Positions 20,741 through 32,778 of a DNA stretch of 64,000 nt are shown here, in pieces. Position numbers and translations under genes: made by a program. Source of the DNA: Yponomeuta sedellus (lineage: Eukaryota; Arthropoda; Insecta; Lepidoptera; Yponomeutidae); contig OW203724.1 in NCBI GenBank assembly GCA_934045075.1, positions 11,023,473-11,087,472 of the forward strand. Reading direction: 5' to 3'. The notes below the pieces were generated by a model. The model was not told where the DNA came from, made no database searches, and worked only from the letters and a program-made list of their open reading frames with translations. Position 1 is the first letter of the stretch. Every line of letters begins with the position of its first letter.

Positions 20741-21480
20741 TAGAAATAATTTAATGCTTAACTTTATCATGTATTAATTGAAGAAGTAGTTTGATTAATA
20801 TAGATTAAGACATAATATATACAATTTTTTAAATGATGAAAATTTATGACTAGATAGCTGGCCGGCCTCAGCAAAAATAGGAGGCAAGGGGGCAACACGA
20901 TCTTCATTTGTTGAAATTCGAGTTATTTTGTTAAATACTTAAGTAAGTAGTCTCTGGAACCATTGGCAAATATAAGTTACTTTGACTTCTAAATGTACTA
21001 TTGCGTTCTTGTTTTATCGACTCTAAGCCGAAGTGAAACTCCAATAAATAAGATAGGTCATGTTTCCCGCAAATTTTACTCCAACAGCTTGATAGTACGA
21101 GCCTCAGAACAATAACTAAAGCATAGAAGGAGCGTGCAACACCTGCCACAATATGTCTGTCTCGTTAGTTTGAAACGTCGCCAACCATGTGTTAGACAGA
21201 GAAGAATATAGTAGTGTGTTGTTTTATTATTTCGAATGTACCACCCTCAATTGTCAGTTGGTTACCTTTGGTTACCATTATGTAATTAGAGAGGTCTAAT
21301 TCGGCTTTTAAATCACAGCTTATTATGGGCTGCCAAGTATCTTAAATTTGGCAGTGTGTTAGGCAAGAGGTGTTGAATTGCGTCGTCTCCAAAGAGCTTG
21401 TGATTTTTGGGTTGTTTTAAGACAATTTAAAGTGGATATTAATCGTTATTCATAGTATGGAGTATACGTAATACATCGGA
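20740..21480. other. no gene seen; upstream flank of the THAP fragment
   Basis: AT-rich. The small minus-strand ORF at 20931-21149 has no recognisable motif. Nothing else is supported. Confidence 0.35.
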
Positions 21481-21556
21481 ATGGCGTGTGTGGTATTGGG
21501 ATGTAAAAACCATTCGGGAGAAGAGAAAACAAAACCACCTTCATCAGCTTCCATCG
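21481..21556 (+). pseudogene. THAP-domain first exon (remnant)
   Basis: ATG opens MACVVLGCKNHSGEEKTK, the N-terminal C2-type half of a THAP zinc finger (Met, Cys-x4-Cys). It is followed by a plausible splice donor ATCG|GTAAGA. THAP domains occur in host DNA-binding proteins and in P-element transposases. The partner half lies 755 bp downstream. Confidence 0.5.
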
Positions 21557-21756
21557 GTAAGACTCAATTTTGTGTACTTTATAGTAGTTTTTTCCCTTGA
21601 ATTTTAACTATGAGCTACTGGAATTGCAACATAAGCTTCAATTATTATTTGAGAATTTTATCACAGTAAAAAGTTAGTTGTTTATTTTAGGGCGATAGGG
21701 ATGGGGGTTTCCCACTACCTCAGTGAAAAAGTTATCGATACTTAGTAAAGAAGGAA

Positions 21757-21825
21757 TATCTGTGTAATTTCCGTTTTTATGTACAATAAAGTGTTCTCTA
21801 TCTCTATCTATCTCTATCTCTAAAG
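21757..21825 (+). repeat. LINE 3' tail with (CTAT/CTCTAT)n
   Basis: TGTGTAATTTCCGTTTTTAT followed by GTACAATAAAGTGTTCTC and a CTATCT simple repeat. This is the intact counterpart of the tail split by the Helitron at 20563. Confidence 0.6.
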
Positions 21826-22310
21826 AAGATTTTTTTATTTCTTGTCTTTATTTCACTATATCTTAATTAACTTTTAAAAGCTCGATTCGGAAACGTTCTA
21901 TGAAGTTACCGATTCGATTGTTTATGATATCGATTACTATTTTTCCTGTTTGAATCTATTGATTGCATTGATATTTTTATACTAGTTTCAGCATGATAAA
22001 TTAAAAACTACCAAAAAGGGTTTTGATATTATTTTTACTTATAATTATTCCACCAACTTTCAAAAAATTTAGAACTTGTAATAAGATAGGTTCTACATCT
22101 TATAGAAAATGAACTTGAATAGTTTTCGCTACTTAATCTACGTGTAGTAATGTAGATTATGTAGCGGCAAATCGCATCACTATTGCGAAGAAAAGGTGTC
22201 CAGCAGTACTGGATTTTGTATCTACGGTTTGCTGTCAAATTAATAAAGAACTTCAAGGGTGTATTTATGACTGATTATAGTAATTTATAATTAATAATTA
22301 TTTATTTCAG

Positions 22311-22440
22311 GTTACCCGAAGAAAGCACAATGACACCAATGTGGATAGACGGCATGGCTTCACGTTCAAATTGGTATTAAAGAAAATCACGTACGTTTGC
22401 CGCAGACATTTTGAAGAAAACTGTTTCATATACAACATTA
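22311..22440 (+). pseudogene. THAP-domain second exon, frameshifted
   Basis: After a good acceptor (TTATTTCAG) the frame gives LPEESTMTPMWIDGMASRSN W, the middle of a THAP finger with its conserved Trp. A 1-base shift then leads to ITYVCRRHFEENCF, the Cys-x2-His-Phe end. A donor-like ATTAG|GTAAGG follows. The shift within the exon makes it non-functional unless the assembly is in error. No later exons were found. It could be a decayed P-like transposase or a host THAP paralogue. Confidence 0.5.
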
Positions 22441-23478
22441 GGTAAGGACATAAATTTTTAACAAAGACTGTCATTTAATGAGCAATAATTTCATATAAAT
22501 TAATTTGTATAAGTTCATTACTGGTTTTTAAGTATGGTTTATAAATATAAACAGTCAAAATTTTAATGTTTATATTTCCATACCCCCTCCTAGTAGTACT
22601 GACCAAGATTTATAATTATGTTTATAAATAGCCAAAATTTTAATGTTTATATTTCCATACCCCTTCTAGTAGTACTGACTAAGACTATCGCTGGGTTAGA
22701 AGGACTAACATTAAATGAATTGTAAGCAATACAGAGAGATTTGAGAGAGAGATTTGTAAAGAGGTTAAAAATTTTACTAAATAGGTTTCAAATTGTCTTT
22801 AGCACGGGTTAGTGCATTAAAAAGAATATAAACATTAAATGTTCTTTAATTTTTCCTATTATTTTATTTTAAGTGTTCTTCTTACTTTTTGTAATTCCCT
22901 GTGTAATATAAAGGCACTGCTCTGGTTTCTGATACACAGGTTACCCTTCTTCAGGAACCAGGAATTTTAAGCAATGTGAGTGTGACGCTAATTGTGTAAT
23001 AATAAATGATTTAATTTATTTCCGTAAAAACATCTTATAATTTTTGTCTGATAAAAAACAATCTATCACAAGTTATTTTGAAACTTCTTATTCTTTGAGC
23101 TGCGCTCTATAATTTTGAATGCATAAAGCTCGCAATCTAGGTATAGTTAGATCGAGGAAAATTTCTTTATTGGATGCAAATTGAACTTGTACAAATAGAT
23201 AGTTTTCTGTATTTTTTTTTAACCTAACCTTAGCTCAATGTCATGCTGTACATACATACAAACTTACATTACATACCAGAGTTGGCACTTACAAGTTACA
23301 ACCTTAGTAAATCGAACTCTTCCTTAATGGTTTCACAGATTTTGATGAGTTTGTGTATTTGCAACATATAGGTAAGTGAGAACAAGAGTTCGGAGAGCTG
23401 AGAATATAACGTAGGTTAAATAAATATGGCACACCAACGTTTGGGGCGCCAGCTAATACCATATAATATTAATACATA
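22441..23478. other. short local duplication and unassigned sequence
   Basis: A TTTTAATGTTTATATTTCC segment (about 22550-22610) is repeated at about 22628-22686 with small changes. 22783-22830 repeats the SINE-flank piece seen at 4841-4893. No coding region recognised. Confidence 0.45.
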
Positions 23479-24760
23479 GGCTGCTACTTATGTATGCGGA
23501 ATCTGGGATTCCAATAATTTTAAACGCAATGTCTGACCTCCATGGTCAAATTCGTTCTTTTTTTAAATACTGGCCGCTAATATTTTTCTCTTATATACGT
23601 TAGTGTTTTGTTTTCGTTGGGTTTTAAATGTCATATCGCTGAAAAAATGGAACTCATTCGTGAAAATATTCGTGAAAATATTCGATTTATTACGATTTTC
23701 GACGTGGTTTAACGCAACAACAGTGCGTAGATCAATTAACTTCGACTTTTGATGGTGAAGCTCCATCAAAAACAACTGTGTATCACTGGTTTAGTGAGTT
23801 TAATCGCGGGCGCAGTAAGCTCATGGACGAAAGTTAAAGAAGGTTGCCCGAAATCGGTGGTTGTGCCACAAAATATTGAAGCTGTGCGAAAACTAATGCA
23901 AGACCGCCATGTTACGTATCACGAGATAGAGGGTATTCTAGGCATATGTATGACGAGCATTCATACATATGCCCAGATGAACATTTGTCTGTAAAAAAAA
24001 ATTGTTCGCGTTGGATCCCGCACAACTTAACTCAGGATCAAAAAGATGCTCGCGTCGAATGATGCAAGAAATCCTTAAAAAAATTCAATGGAGGCGATTC
24101 AAAATCTGTTTATAATATCTACACAGGTGACGAATCCTGGATCTACGCGTACGATCTCGAAACTAAACAACAATCAACAGTTTGGGTGTTTCAAAATGAG
24201 CCGAACCCTACGAAAGTGGCTCGTGCAAAAGCACTGTAAAGCAAATGGTGACCTGCTTTTTCGGTATTAAAGGCCATGTGGCTACAATACCACTGGAGAA
24301 TCGCAGAACGGTTAATTCGGAGTGTACACGACCATTTGTTTGCCGGAAGTATTTAAAGAAATACGCTAAAACAACCAGCGACGCAGAATCATACTTCACC
24401 ATGACAATGCCAGATGTCATACATCTCAGGAAACAACTACATTTTTGGATGGTCAAAAAATAGAATTGATGGGTCATCCACCGTACAGCCCTCATTTGGC
24501 TCCCAATTTCTATTTATTTGCAAATGTAAAGAATAAATTACGTGGTCAACGATTTTCGACCCGTGAAGAGGCCGTAGATGCGTTCAAACAGCACGTTTTG
24601 GAGATACCTCAATCAGAGTGGAAAAAGTGTTTTACAAATTGGATTCATCGAATGCAAAAGTGCATCGATCATAGTGGAGAATACTTTGAAAAACAATAAA
24701 AGCATATTTAGCCATATACATTTGTTTATTTTTTCTTTTCCGCATACATAAGTAGCAGCC
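23479..24760 (+). mobile_element. mariner element with both inverted repeats, transposase dead
   Basis: 23-bp inverted repeats GGCTGCTACTTATGTATGCG (23479-23501 and 24738-24760) bound 1,282 bp, the usual mariner size. Transposase pieces are spread over three frames from about 23646: TVYHWFSEFNRGRSKLMDES, then YTGDESWIYAYD with the first Asp, then MVTCFFGIKGHVATIPLENR, then HHDNARCH with the second Asp. The third site reads SPHLAPNFYLF in place of the usual D-containing motif, so the catalytic triad is broken. Several stops and shifts are present. A clean TA duplication is not seen at the right end. Confidence 0.85.
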
Positions 24761-26087
24761 ATCGTATAGACTGCTATATTTACAGAATGTTTAGTTAAGG
24801 AATAAATAATATCAACGTTTTTGTGTTTTATGTCCCATCCTTATGGATTTCTACTTTTGTCTATGACCCCCTATATAACTTTGACTTTCTTTAGGCAACC
24901 TAGTACGATTGTAAAATTTCGAGTGTACGAGTACACTGCAGTTGTCTCTTTATGGCACAACGAATCATTGTAAGAGTAACAAGGAAAGCTATTCAATAAT
25001 TACTTTTTATTTTACGGCTCCTTCTATGCTTTAGTTATTATTCTGAGGTACGAGCCAAGTACGAACGCCGTTTTTTTCACGTTCATTATATAACTTGTCT
25101 GATCCGCCGTGTCTGTGAGTTGGCGCGACCCTCAGGCGAGCGACGGTGTCGACTTACAGCAATTTATAGATTTGTTCTCTAAGGAGCCCGGGCCTCAACC
25201 AAGCTTTCGCTTCATATCGATCGGTATGTCGGTTGATTAATTACGTTTTGAACGTTACCTCGATCGATCAAAACCACGGAAGTTTGCTGTATAACGAGCT
25301 ATTGAAAGGTTTCAGAAACTTACAATTAAATAGGCCTATTTAATTGCGACGATTTAATCATACAGCCAGAGAAATGAGCTTGAACCGACAATCGAACAAT
25401 AACGATTTGTAAAAATACCTACCACAGTTACAGGAGGCGTAGATGTTTAGGGTGTAATTTAACGACGTCGAGATTCAGGGGGCGCCTTAAATAACGAGAT
25501 TACGATAACGCACGGCGATACCCATATCCCTCGGGCGCTATCGGGCGCTAGGGAGGTGACAACGCGACGTACCCTCATCATGCCTAACGTTTGATACAAT
25601 ATTCTCCTTATGTGGCAAATATCTGAAGCACTAGGTAGGTATGCATCGCCCGAACTGGTAAGCGATCGAAGTCGCCTAATGTCGCATATTTTATTAAACA
25701 TGAGGTAACTCGATGCTGCGTGCAGTAGGAACTTTTAAACACAGTAATTTTGCACGGAATTTTATTTTTTTGTGTTTTAGATAGGAATACCTAATAATAA
25801 GCCATAGCTATTACCTACTATTTTTGTAGTAATAAGTAATAATAAAATTAATTTCAAATAAAAAGAGTCCTAATAGTGTACATTCCACGTAAATCTAACA
25901 TTGCTAAAAATAAAATTTATGCTTTATCGTAACTAGCTAAATAAGTTTTTACCTCAAGCATATTAATGGCTAAAATTTACAATAACAGATCTATAAGTAC
26001 ATGTACGAAATTGTAGTAAAATTATAAATAAAATCTTTCATATGCAGTTATTATTAAGTGTTAATGTAAATAATTACTGACTTACAA
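24761..26087. other. no gene seen, 1.3 kb
   Basis: No ORF with recognisable motifs and no clear repeat structure. Confidence 0.35.
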
Positions 26088-26410
26088 TCTAAATATATAA
26101 AAAAGAAACTGACTGATTGGTTACTGACTGAAACCCACAGCCAAAACCACTGAACTGAGTCTAGAAACTCCAAAAGCATTACTTACGAAATGAAATGATT
26201 TTACTGAATTACTGAATGCAATGCACTAAGACAGGATTTTTCCAATTGTCACCCCCTAAGAAGGTGAAACGGGGGTCTAAAGTTTGTATGGATAAACAAG
26301 ATTACATAGACGTTTTTATTCGACTACACAGGAGTACTTCAGTAAATAAATAAGTAAACACGTGTTTCAGGATTCCTGAAAATTCAACCCCCTAAGAGTA
26401 ATATATCTCA
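26088..26410 (+). mobile_element. Helitron-like 5' part
   Basis: It starts A|TCTAAATATATAAAAAAG, the 5' TC end. The blocks CCCCTAAGAAGGTGAAACGG and AACCCCCTAAGAG are shared in reverse with 16191-16760. No 3' CTAG end is assigned. Non-coding. 26411-26850 beyond it shows nothing recognised. Confidence 0.45.
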
Positions 26411-27057
26411 TATCATGTCATATCTCTTGCTCTGTAAGTAGTCACTTACTTCCCTGAATGCCGGGGTGTATGGATATCATTACAGCATAGGTTTCAAAAC
26501 ATACCATGTAATGTTAACATTACAGCATAGGTTTTGGAATTTGACAAAAGAACTGTCATACTCATACTGCAAGAAGAATATATTTTAAAAGTTAATATTT
26601 TTTTTCTCGGTATCGATTATTTACTGGAATCGGAATCGAGACAATTTATATTAGAATTTATGAAGATTTTTATTTTAAATATCGAACTATTTGTTTCGCA
26701 GTCACATCGTATGTTATGGTAATTGAAATCGATTTAAAAATCAAACTGGCCAGCACGATTTGACGCGCTTGCGTGCCATAAAATCGTGAAGAGTAAAAAA
26801 GTCAGTCGACTAGCTAGGCGCGAAAGTATTTTTTTTCGTGTTTTGGAGTTCTTCAATTCAATTCAATTCAATTCTTGTTTATGGCACCCTCTAGGATTCT
26901 GCCAGTGTCAAGTTTGTGGAGATGGCACTTTTTTTTTTCCACTAGTCGCGCACCTCGCAAATTGCAGTAGATAAGTTGAGGAACTTATAGTAACCAAAAA
27001 TTATTAAACATAATAAAATAGTACATAAATATTATGAAACGACTAAATAATATATAT

Positions 27058-30000
27058 CTACAGTTTTATATTGTTAGATTTAATAAAATTACATAAAATT
27101 TTAATAAAAGGGGAAAATACAAGGGGCAACACCGATCGAAAATTTGTTGGGAGAGGAAAGTCTGATGGAAGGAAATCGTACAGCGAAGAAGACAGTTTTG
27201 GGCAGTCGAAGAAGATATGATCCAGTGACCCTTCGTCCACACCGCACTCACAGAGAGAATTATCCCTCACCCGTATTTTCGCTAGAAACACAGGGGTACA
27301 AACGTGACCTAAACGAAGGCGACAAATCGTGGACGTTACTTTTTTGTCCGCGCCACGGAATGAGAAAAACCAAGGTTTCGAAAGGATATTAGACTGTATA
27401 CTGCCATATTGCGAACATTTCATTCTCTGAGAAGAATTCCAATCACCTTCCCAGGAATCTTTAAGATCATTTTTAGCTTTCGGAAGAAAATCATACGGGA
27501 AGTTAATAAAATGAGTTTCAGAGCCAGATTCAACAGCATTTTTAGCACATGAATCAACAAATTCATTTCCTTGGATCCCAGAGTGACCCGGAATCCAAGC
27601 AAGTACAATAGCGATGTTATCGTTCTTGCTAGCAAAAAGTGACTGTCTAATTTTGATTATTATCGGATATTTGGTTTTAGATTTAAATGGATTGGCAACT
27701 ATAGCTTGCAGACAACTTAAAGAACCTGAAAAAAATATGGCCTTCTGAAGAATATTTTTATGAGCCTGGATAAATAGAATGGCTTCTAGAATTGCCACAG
27801 CTTCACCCGTAAAGACAGAGGAAGCTGGAGGGCATTTGTAACTTAAAATTACACTAAACCTGGGCTCCCAGACAGCTGCCCCAACACACCCATCGTCAGT
27901 CAGTTTGGAAGCGTCGCAGAATACTGGGATCCACCCCATCCAATTCACCGCCATCTTTTCTTTAAATATACTGTCGGCTTGTGGACAGTTTTTACCAATA
28001 TCAAATGAAAGAAGAATATCCGGAGTATAGATCAGAGCATCATAATCTGCAGAAAAAAGAGGGAGAATTTCAGATTGAAAGATAGGAGCTTGAAGATCGG
28101 AAAATTTGTGGTGACTTTTGACCACACAAGGAAGTTCCTTGTGTGTCCAATAGTTAGAGGATGAAGAAATACGTGATAGTGATGAAATAATTTTGAGAAG
28201 AGGGTGGTCTAAAAACTGAACAACATTACAATAAAATCGATCTGCTAGATATTGACGGCGAAGGGCTAGGGGAGGATCCGAGCATTCTACCTGTAAGGCT
28301 TTTGTTGGAGATGACTTCATGGCGCCAACTACAACTCGTAAACATTTATACTGGACTTTATTTAATCTTTCCAGCGCAAGTTTACTGCAAGGTTCCAGCA
28401 AAAATAATCCGTAGTCAAAATGACTACGAATAATCGCATTGTAAATTAATTTTAGGCAGTAGGGGTGAGCCCCCCACCACACACCTGCCAAGCACCGAAG
28501 AGTGTTCAGGCCCTTTTCACACTTTTTAATTACATAATTAATGTGAGGAATTCCCGTCATTCTTGAATCCAAAATCATTCCCAGGAACTTGTCCTCCTTT
28601 TCAACAGGGATAGGTTCACCATTGATCGAAATGTTGATATTGGGAACATTTCTTTTCCTAGAGAAAGCAACGACACTGCTTTTATTTACTGAAAGTGAAA
28701 GACCATGGCTGAGAAGCCAGTCGTCAAGGCACAGCATCGCCGTGTTGAGATGGTTTGATGCTTCTTTAAAATCTTTAGAAGTAAAATATAAAGCTATATC
28801 GTCAGCATACTGTTAAATTTTGCAAAATGATGTCACAGATTCCTCAAGGTCATATGTATATATACTATAAAGTATCGGACTTAATACTGAACCTTGAGGA
28901 AGACCTTTCCAGACCAATCTGGGGGGTAAAAATGAGTCAGAATTTCTAATAAGAATAGTTCTGGACATCAAAAGATTACACATGAAGTTAATCAACCTCA
29001 CTGGGATGTTCAGCCGAAATAGTTTTTGTCTAAGAACAGGAAGAAGAACATTATCATAAGCACCTGTGACATCAAGGAATACCCCTATGACGGACTGGTT
29101 CTTAGAAAAAGCTAAGCGGATCTCTGAAATTAGTATGCTAAGACTGTGCATTGTACTAGAACCTTTTCGAAAGCCATATTGTGAGCTAGCTAAGAGACCT
29201 CTCTTTTCAACCAACCATTCGAGTCTATTTTTGATTAGGTGTTCCATGACTTTTGCTAGTGTAGAAGACAGGGCAATAGGACGGTAACTGGAAGGGTCAT
29301 TAGGACATTTACCTGGTTTTAATATAGGAACCACAATTTGTGTCTTCCATGACTCTGGGGGAGTCCCAAGTATAAAACAGTTATTGACTATATCCAAATA
29401 ATATTGCTTAGTAGCATCACTGGCATGTTTCAGAAGCGAATACGGGATACCGTCTACTCCAGGAGATGAATCGACAAGCGGGTCTAGAGCAAGGGAGAGC
29501 TCTTCTAGGGAAAACTCCTCATCCAACCTATGTCGAGTTGTAGACGGATAAGGAGGGAAAAAGCAATCCCTCGCTGGAGCTGTCGGAGGAGCCAATCTCA
29601 TAGCAAAGCCTTCGATCCAGCCAGTAGTATCGTTGGATGTTATGTCAAAGTTAGTCAGAGACCCGCGGAACCGTCTTATACCCCTCCAGACTAATGCTGC
29701 TGGAGTTCTAGGAGAGAGATTCTCACAAAAAGTAACCCACCCCTTTTTTTTCTTTTCCGATAAAAGTCTTTTTGTCTCAGCAGCAATTTTTTGGTAATTG
29801 AGAAAGTTTTGGTCGTTCATAGCCCCATTATATAGTTTCTCTGCTTCTTTTCTTTTCTTAACTGCTGCAGAGCACTCAGGGTCCCACCAAGGAGGAGAAG
29901 ATAAGTTTTTCCTAGGTGGCTTTTTTAATGGGAAAGAAGACTCAGCAGAAGAATCCAGAATTCCAACAAAGTTTTTGTAGGCAATAAACACGTTTTCGGG

Positions 30001-30750
30001 GGATACATTAGGAAGGCTTGTTATTCTTTGGTCAGTTGCCGTCGAAAACTTATTCCAGTCGGCATTTGCTAACTGGTATTTGAGAAGAGGAGTATATTTG
30101 CGAACTGGAATGGATTTAGACGGAAATGAGATTAAAGATGGGAAATGATCGCTGCCATATGTAGATGGAATAATCTGCCACGATAAGAGAGAGGCGAGTG
30201 AAGATGAGCAAAGTGAGAGGTCGACAGCTGATCTTGGATCCTGATTTGGATAGACCCTGTGAGTTGGGGAGCCATCATTCAATAGGCATAAGTCATAATC
30301 ATCCATCAGGTCCAAAAGATTAAAGGAAACAGCATCATTTTTGTAACAACCCCAGAGATTATTGTGACAGTTTAAATCACCCATGATAAGTAATGGAGCT
30401 GGGAGGACAGAGAGAATCGAATGAATTTCTTGGATAACAGAAGGAGACGGTTGAGGGATATAAAGGGAAATAAAAGATATATTTAGGGATCTGACTGCCA
30501 CTATATTGAAACTGTCACTGTGGGAAGGGATATTAATTTTGGAGTATGTGAGATTCTTTCTTATTAGTAGAGCAGCCCCTGCATATCCGTCATACCGATC
30601 GTCCCGGAAACATGAAAAACCGGACACTCGAAATAGAGATTCGGGCCTTAGCCACATTTCCGACACGGCCAATATGACAGGCTTATATTTGTTTATTAAA
30701 TGAATTAAATCAGATTTTTTATTTTTAATACTGTGACAATTCCACTGGAT
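27058..30750 (-). pseudogene. I-like LINE ORF2 (EN-RT-RNase H) with one nonsense codon
   Basis: About 1,200 residues in a single frame, broken only by TAA at 28813-28815. This falls just before the RT motif QYADDIALYF. The endonuclease shows LIMGDLNCHNNLWG and GSDHFPSLIS. The RT shows SYRPIALSSTLAKVMEHLI, YGFRKGSSTMHS, FLDVTGAYDN and KGLPQGSVLSP. The RNase H has FCDASKLTDDG, FTGEAVAILEA and WIPGHSGIQGNEFVD. The second RNase H Asp is Gly (FFSGSLSCLQ, codon 27724-27726), where the sister element at 47 kb keeps FTDSLSCLQ. A C-terminal CCHC-like motif (CECGVDEGSLDHIFFDC) ends the protein. The frame is open over the end of ORF1, so ORF2 translation is probably coupled to ORF1. Confidence 0.88.
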
Positions 30751-32149
30751 GAGTTGAATGATTTTTGCTGTTATAAATATCAGCGACTACGGCTAATTTT
30801 TGGGCAACGTTGGGCGGTAATGAACAATCGTCGTATTTCAGCAAAATATTCAGGAGAAGAGATATTAGTGTGTCTAAGAAGTTTTCATTTTTCGGAGATG
30901 GCTCCTCGTTATTTAGAGCGCAACCATTACCGAGCGAAGTGGGCGGAGAACTAATTATAGAAAGGTGGGCCTTTTTGTGATATCCGCCGACAGCTGCAGG
31001 AGACCTGGGGTTTCGTAGTACTTGGGTAGTTTTTCTGTATGACGTTGTTCCAATTGGGGAGGAAAGGGGAGCCGAGTTATTAGTTGCTACTTCGATAAAT
31101 GATCTACGATCAGAAGGAAACCTTGCCGAGGCCTCTCTGAACGATATGGATTCCTGTGACATGACCATCTTAATATTTTTTTGCCGTGCTTGTTCGGGGC
31201 ATTTGCCGTCAGTAGCCAAGTGAATACCTGAGCAGTTGAGGCATAAGGGAGACTTATCACAACTGTCACTAGAGTGTGACTGGGCGCATCGGGAGCAGCG
31301 CGGTTTTGAGCGACACTGTGCCTTGATATGCCCAAAACGGCAGCAGTTCATACACTGAATGGTTGGAAACACGTATGGATCTACTTTTATTGAGTTGTAA
31401 AAACAATATATGTGAGGAGGAAGAACCTGTCCGGAAAACGTCAATACCACAGTTTGAGTAGGAATCCAGGTTGCACTTCCATCATAGACTGTCTTGCGGC
31501 TCATACGTCGTGCCTTGATGATAGAACCACAACCTGTTGGAAGCTCAACAGCCTCAACCAATTGCTCCATGGACCATTCCTCAGGTATGTGTCTCACCAC
31601 ACCTATACGGGTTACATTGTAAGTTGGGACTGACGTCAAGTACTTTCCACTTGCAAGCGCTGGGTGTTCAAGAAAATTGTTAGCGTCATCTGCTGTTTTA
31701 AATTCAACAGACATACGATTCCGGCCAATACTTTTTACGCCATCCATTACAACATTACTCACCTTATTATAAGATAGAAACTGTCCGAATTTAATTGGCC
31801 TTAATGTTGTACCAGTTGCTGGATCTGGCTCCTCTTTTGTAACATGGACAATGAAAGGACCATGGTCAGTCTGTCCATATCTCTTCGTCTGTGTAAACAA
31901 TGGATTAACATATAAGGAGCTGTTGATAGAAGTGACTTCGCCGCTTTGATTCGAATTCGTAGACGGCTCGACTACCGCTTTTTTAGTTAAGACTGGGATA
32001 CCAACAATATCTCTCTCAGTCAAACCACGCTTACGGGTTACCCCAGAATTTGACGAAGAGTCCATAGGCAGGGAGAAGAGAGGGGGGGATGAAAGATGGC
32101 CGCCATAGCCAGGACCGCCACCCGGATCGGGTGGCTCGTCAGAGCACAA
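30725..32149 (-). CDS. I-like LINE ORF1 (gag-like, zinc knuckles)
   Basis: 474 residues, an RNA-binding nucleocapsid-like protein that packages the LINE RNA. A central RRM-like region (about 90-250) is followed by three zinc knuckles: CMNCCRFGHIKAQC, CSRCAQSHSSDSC and CLNCSGIHLATDGKC (about 265-325). A Ser/Pro-rich tail follows. The reading frame is intact. The N-terminus begins MCSDEPPDPGGG. A later Met at about residue 29 is also possible. Its last codons overlap the ORF2 frame. Confidence 0.85.
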   Translation of the reverse strand: MCSDEPPDPGGGPGYGGHLSSPPLFSLPMDSSSNSGVTRKRGLTERDIVGIPVLTKKAVVEPSTNSNQSGEVTSINSSLYVNPLFTQTKRYGQTDHGPFIVHVTKEEPDPATGTTLRPIKFGQFLSYNKVSNVVMDGVKSIGRNRMSVEFKTADDANNFLEHPALASGKYLTSVPTYNVTRIGVVRHIPEEWSMEQLVEAVELPTGCGSIIKARRMSRKTVYDGSATWIPTQTVVLTFSGQVLPPHIYCFYNSIKVDPYVFPTIQCMNCCRFGHIKAQCRSKPRCSRCAQSHSSDSCDKSPLCLNCSGIHLATDGKCPEQARQKNIKMVMSQESISFREASARFPSDRRSFIEVATNNSAPLSSPIGTTSYRKTTQVLRNPRSPAAVGGYHKKAHLSIISSPPTSLGNGCALNNEEPSPKNENFLDTLISLLLNILLKYDDCSLPPNVAQKLAVVADIYNSKNHSTHPVELSQY

Positions 32150-32150
32150 A

Positions 32151-32778
32151 TCTATTAACTACCAATAAATATTAATATAGGGTTGTTAAAGAGTCTCAAC
32201 TATCATAAAAAGTCTCAAATAAATGTAAAAAAAATTGGACAAATTCGTGACACGTGCGACGACCACAGAACCCAACGACAGAATCCTTTGGAGTTCTTTC
32301 TCAATAGTTTTGAAAAATGTCAAGTCAAAAAAAAAGTCAACGTGCTTTGTTCTTTTTTTACTTACCTCACAATCGATATGTAAAGCAGAGTGTTTACCTC
32401 GGGTGTAAGCATCAATTGCATACTCGGGCTAATTAGCCGCCTCGCTGCGCTCGGGCGCCAAAAACCTCATATGCAATTGATGTCATACAGCCCTTGGTTA
32501 ACAATCTACAATTTTTTCTGTTTTTCAAACTTCAATTCCTGAGGGAGAACAGGAGCGCCAAAGTTTTTACGGGGAGTAAAATATTTATGGTTGGATTTTA
32601 TTGAAAATTTGTACGAATCGTTAATCGAATGCGTCAACATAATTGATGGGATACATATTTCACAGTTTTGCGAAGTTTAGGTACCCTCTAAAAAGATTTA
32701 TTATTAGTTATTTTCACATTTAGAGATTTTACAGTATATAGTAGTGTCATGATTTTAGACAATTTTAATGAAAACAGG
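32151..32778. other. no gene; MITE-like inverted unit at 32397-32504
   Basis: The unit from GTGTTTACCTCGGGTG to GGTTAACAATCTACA resembles 8079-8169 and 62938-62983 in layout. A GC-rich middle replaces the shorter spacer. Otherwise AT-rich. Confidence 0.45.

Larger units (their letters stand above)
26855..32150 (-). mobile_element. I-like LINE, nearly intact copy
   Basis: Two overlapping ORFs on the minus strand (ORF1 30725-32149, ORF2 about 30750-27058). A 3' UTR ends in an (AATTG)n tail at 26855-26876. The presence of an RNase H domain after RT places it in the I superfamily rather than Jockey proper. The only ORF-breaking lesion noticed is one in-frame stop. A second RNase H change is described with the gene. 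The 5' limit and the target duplication were not resolved. Confidence 0.85.
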
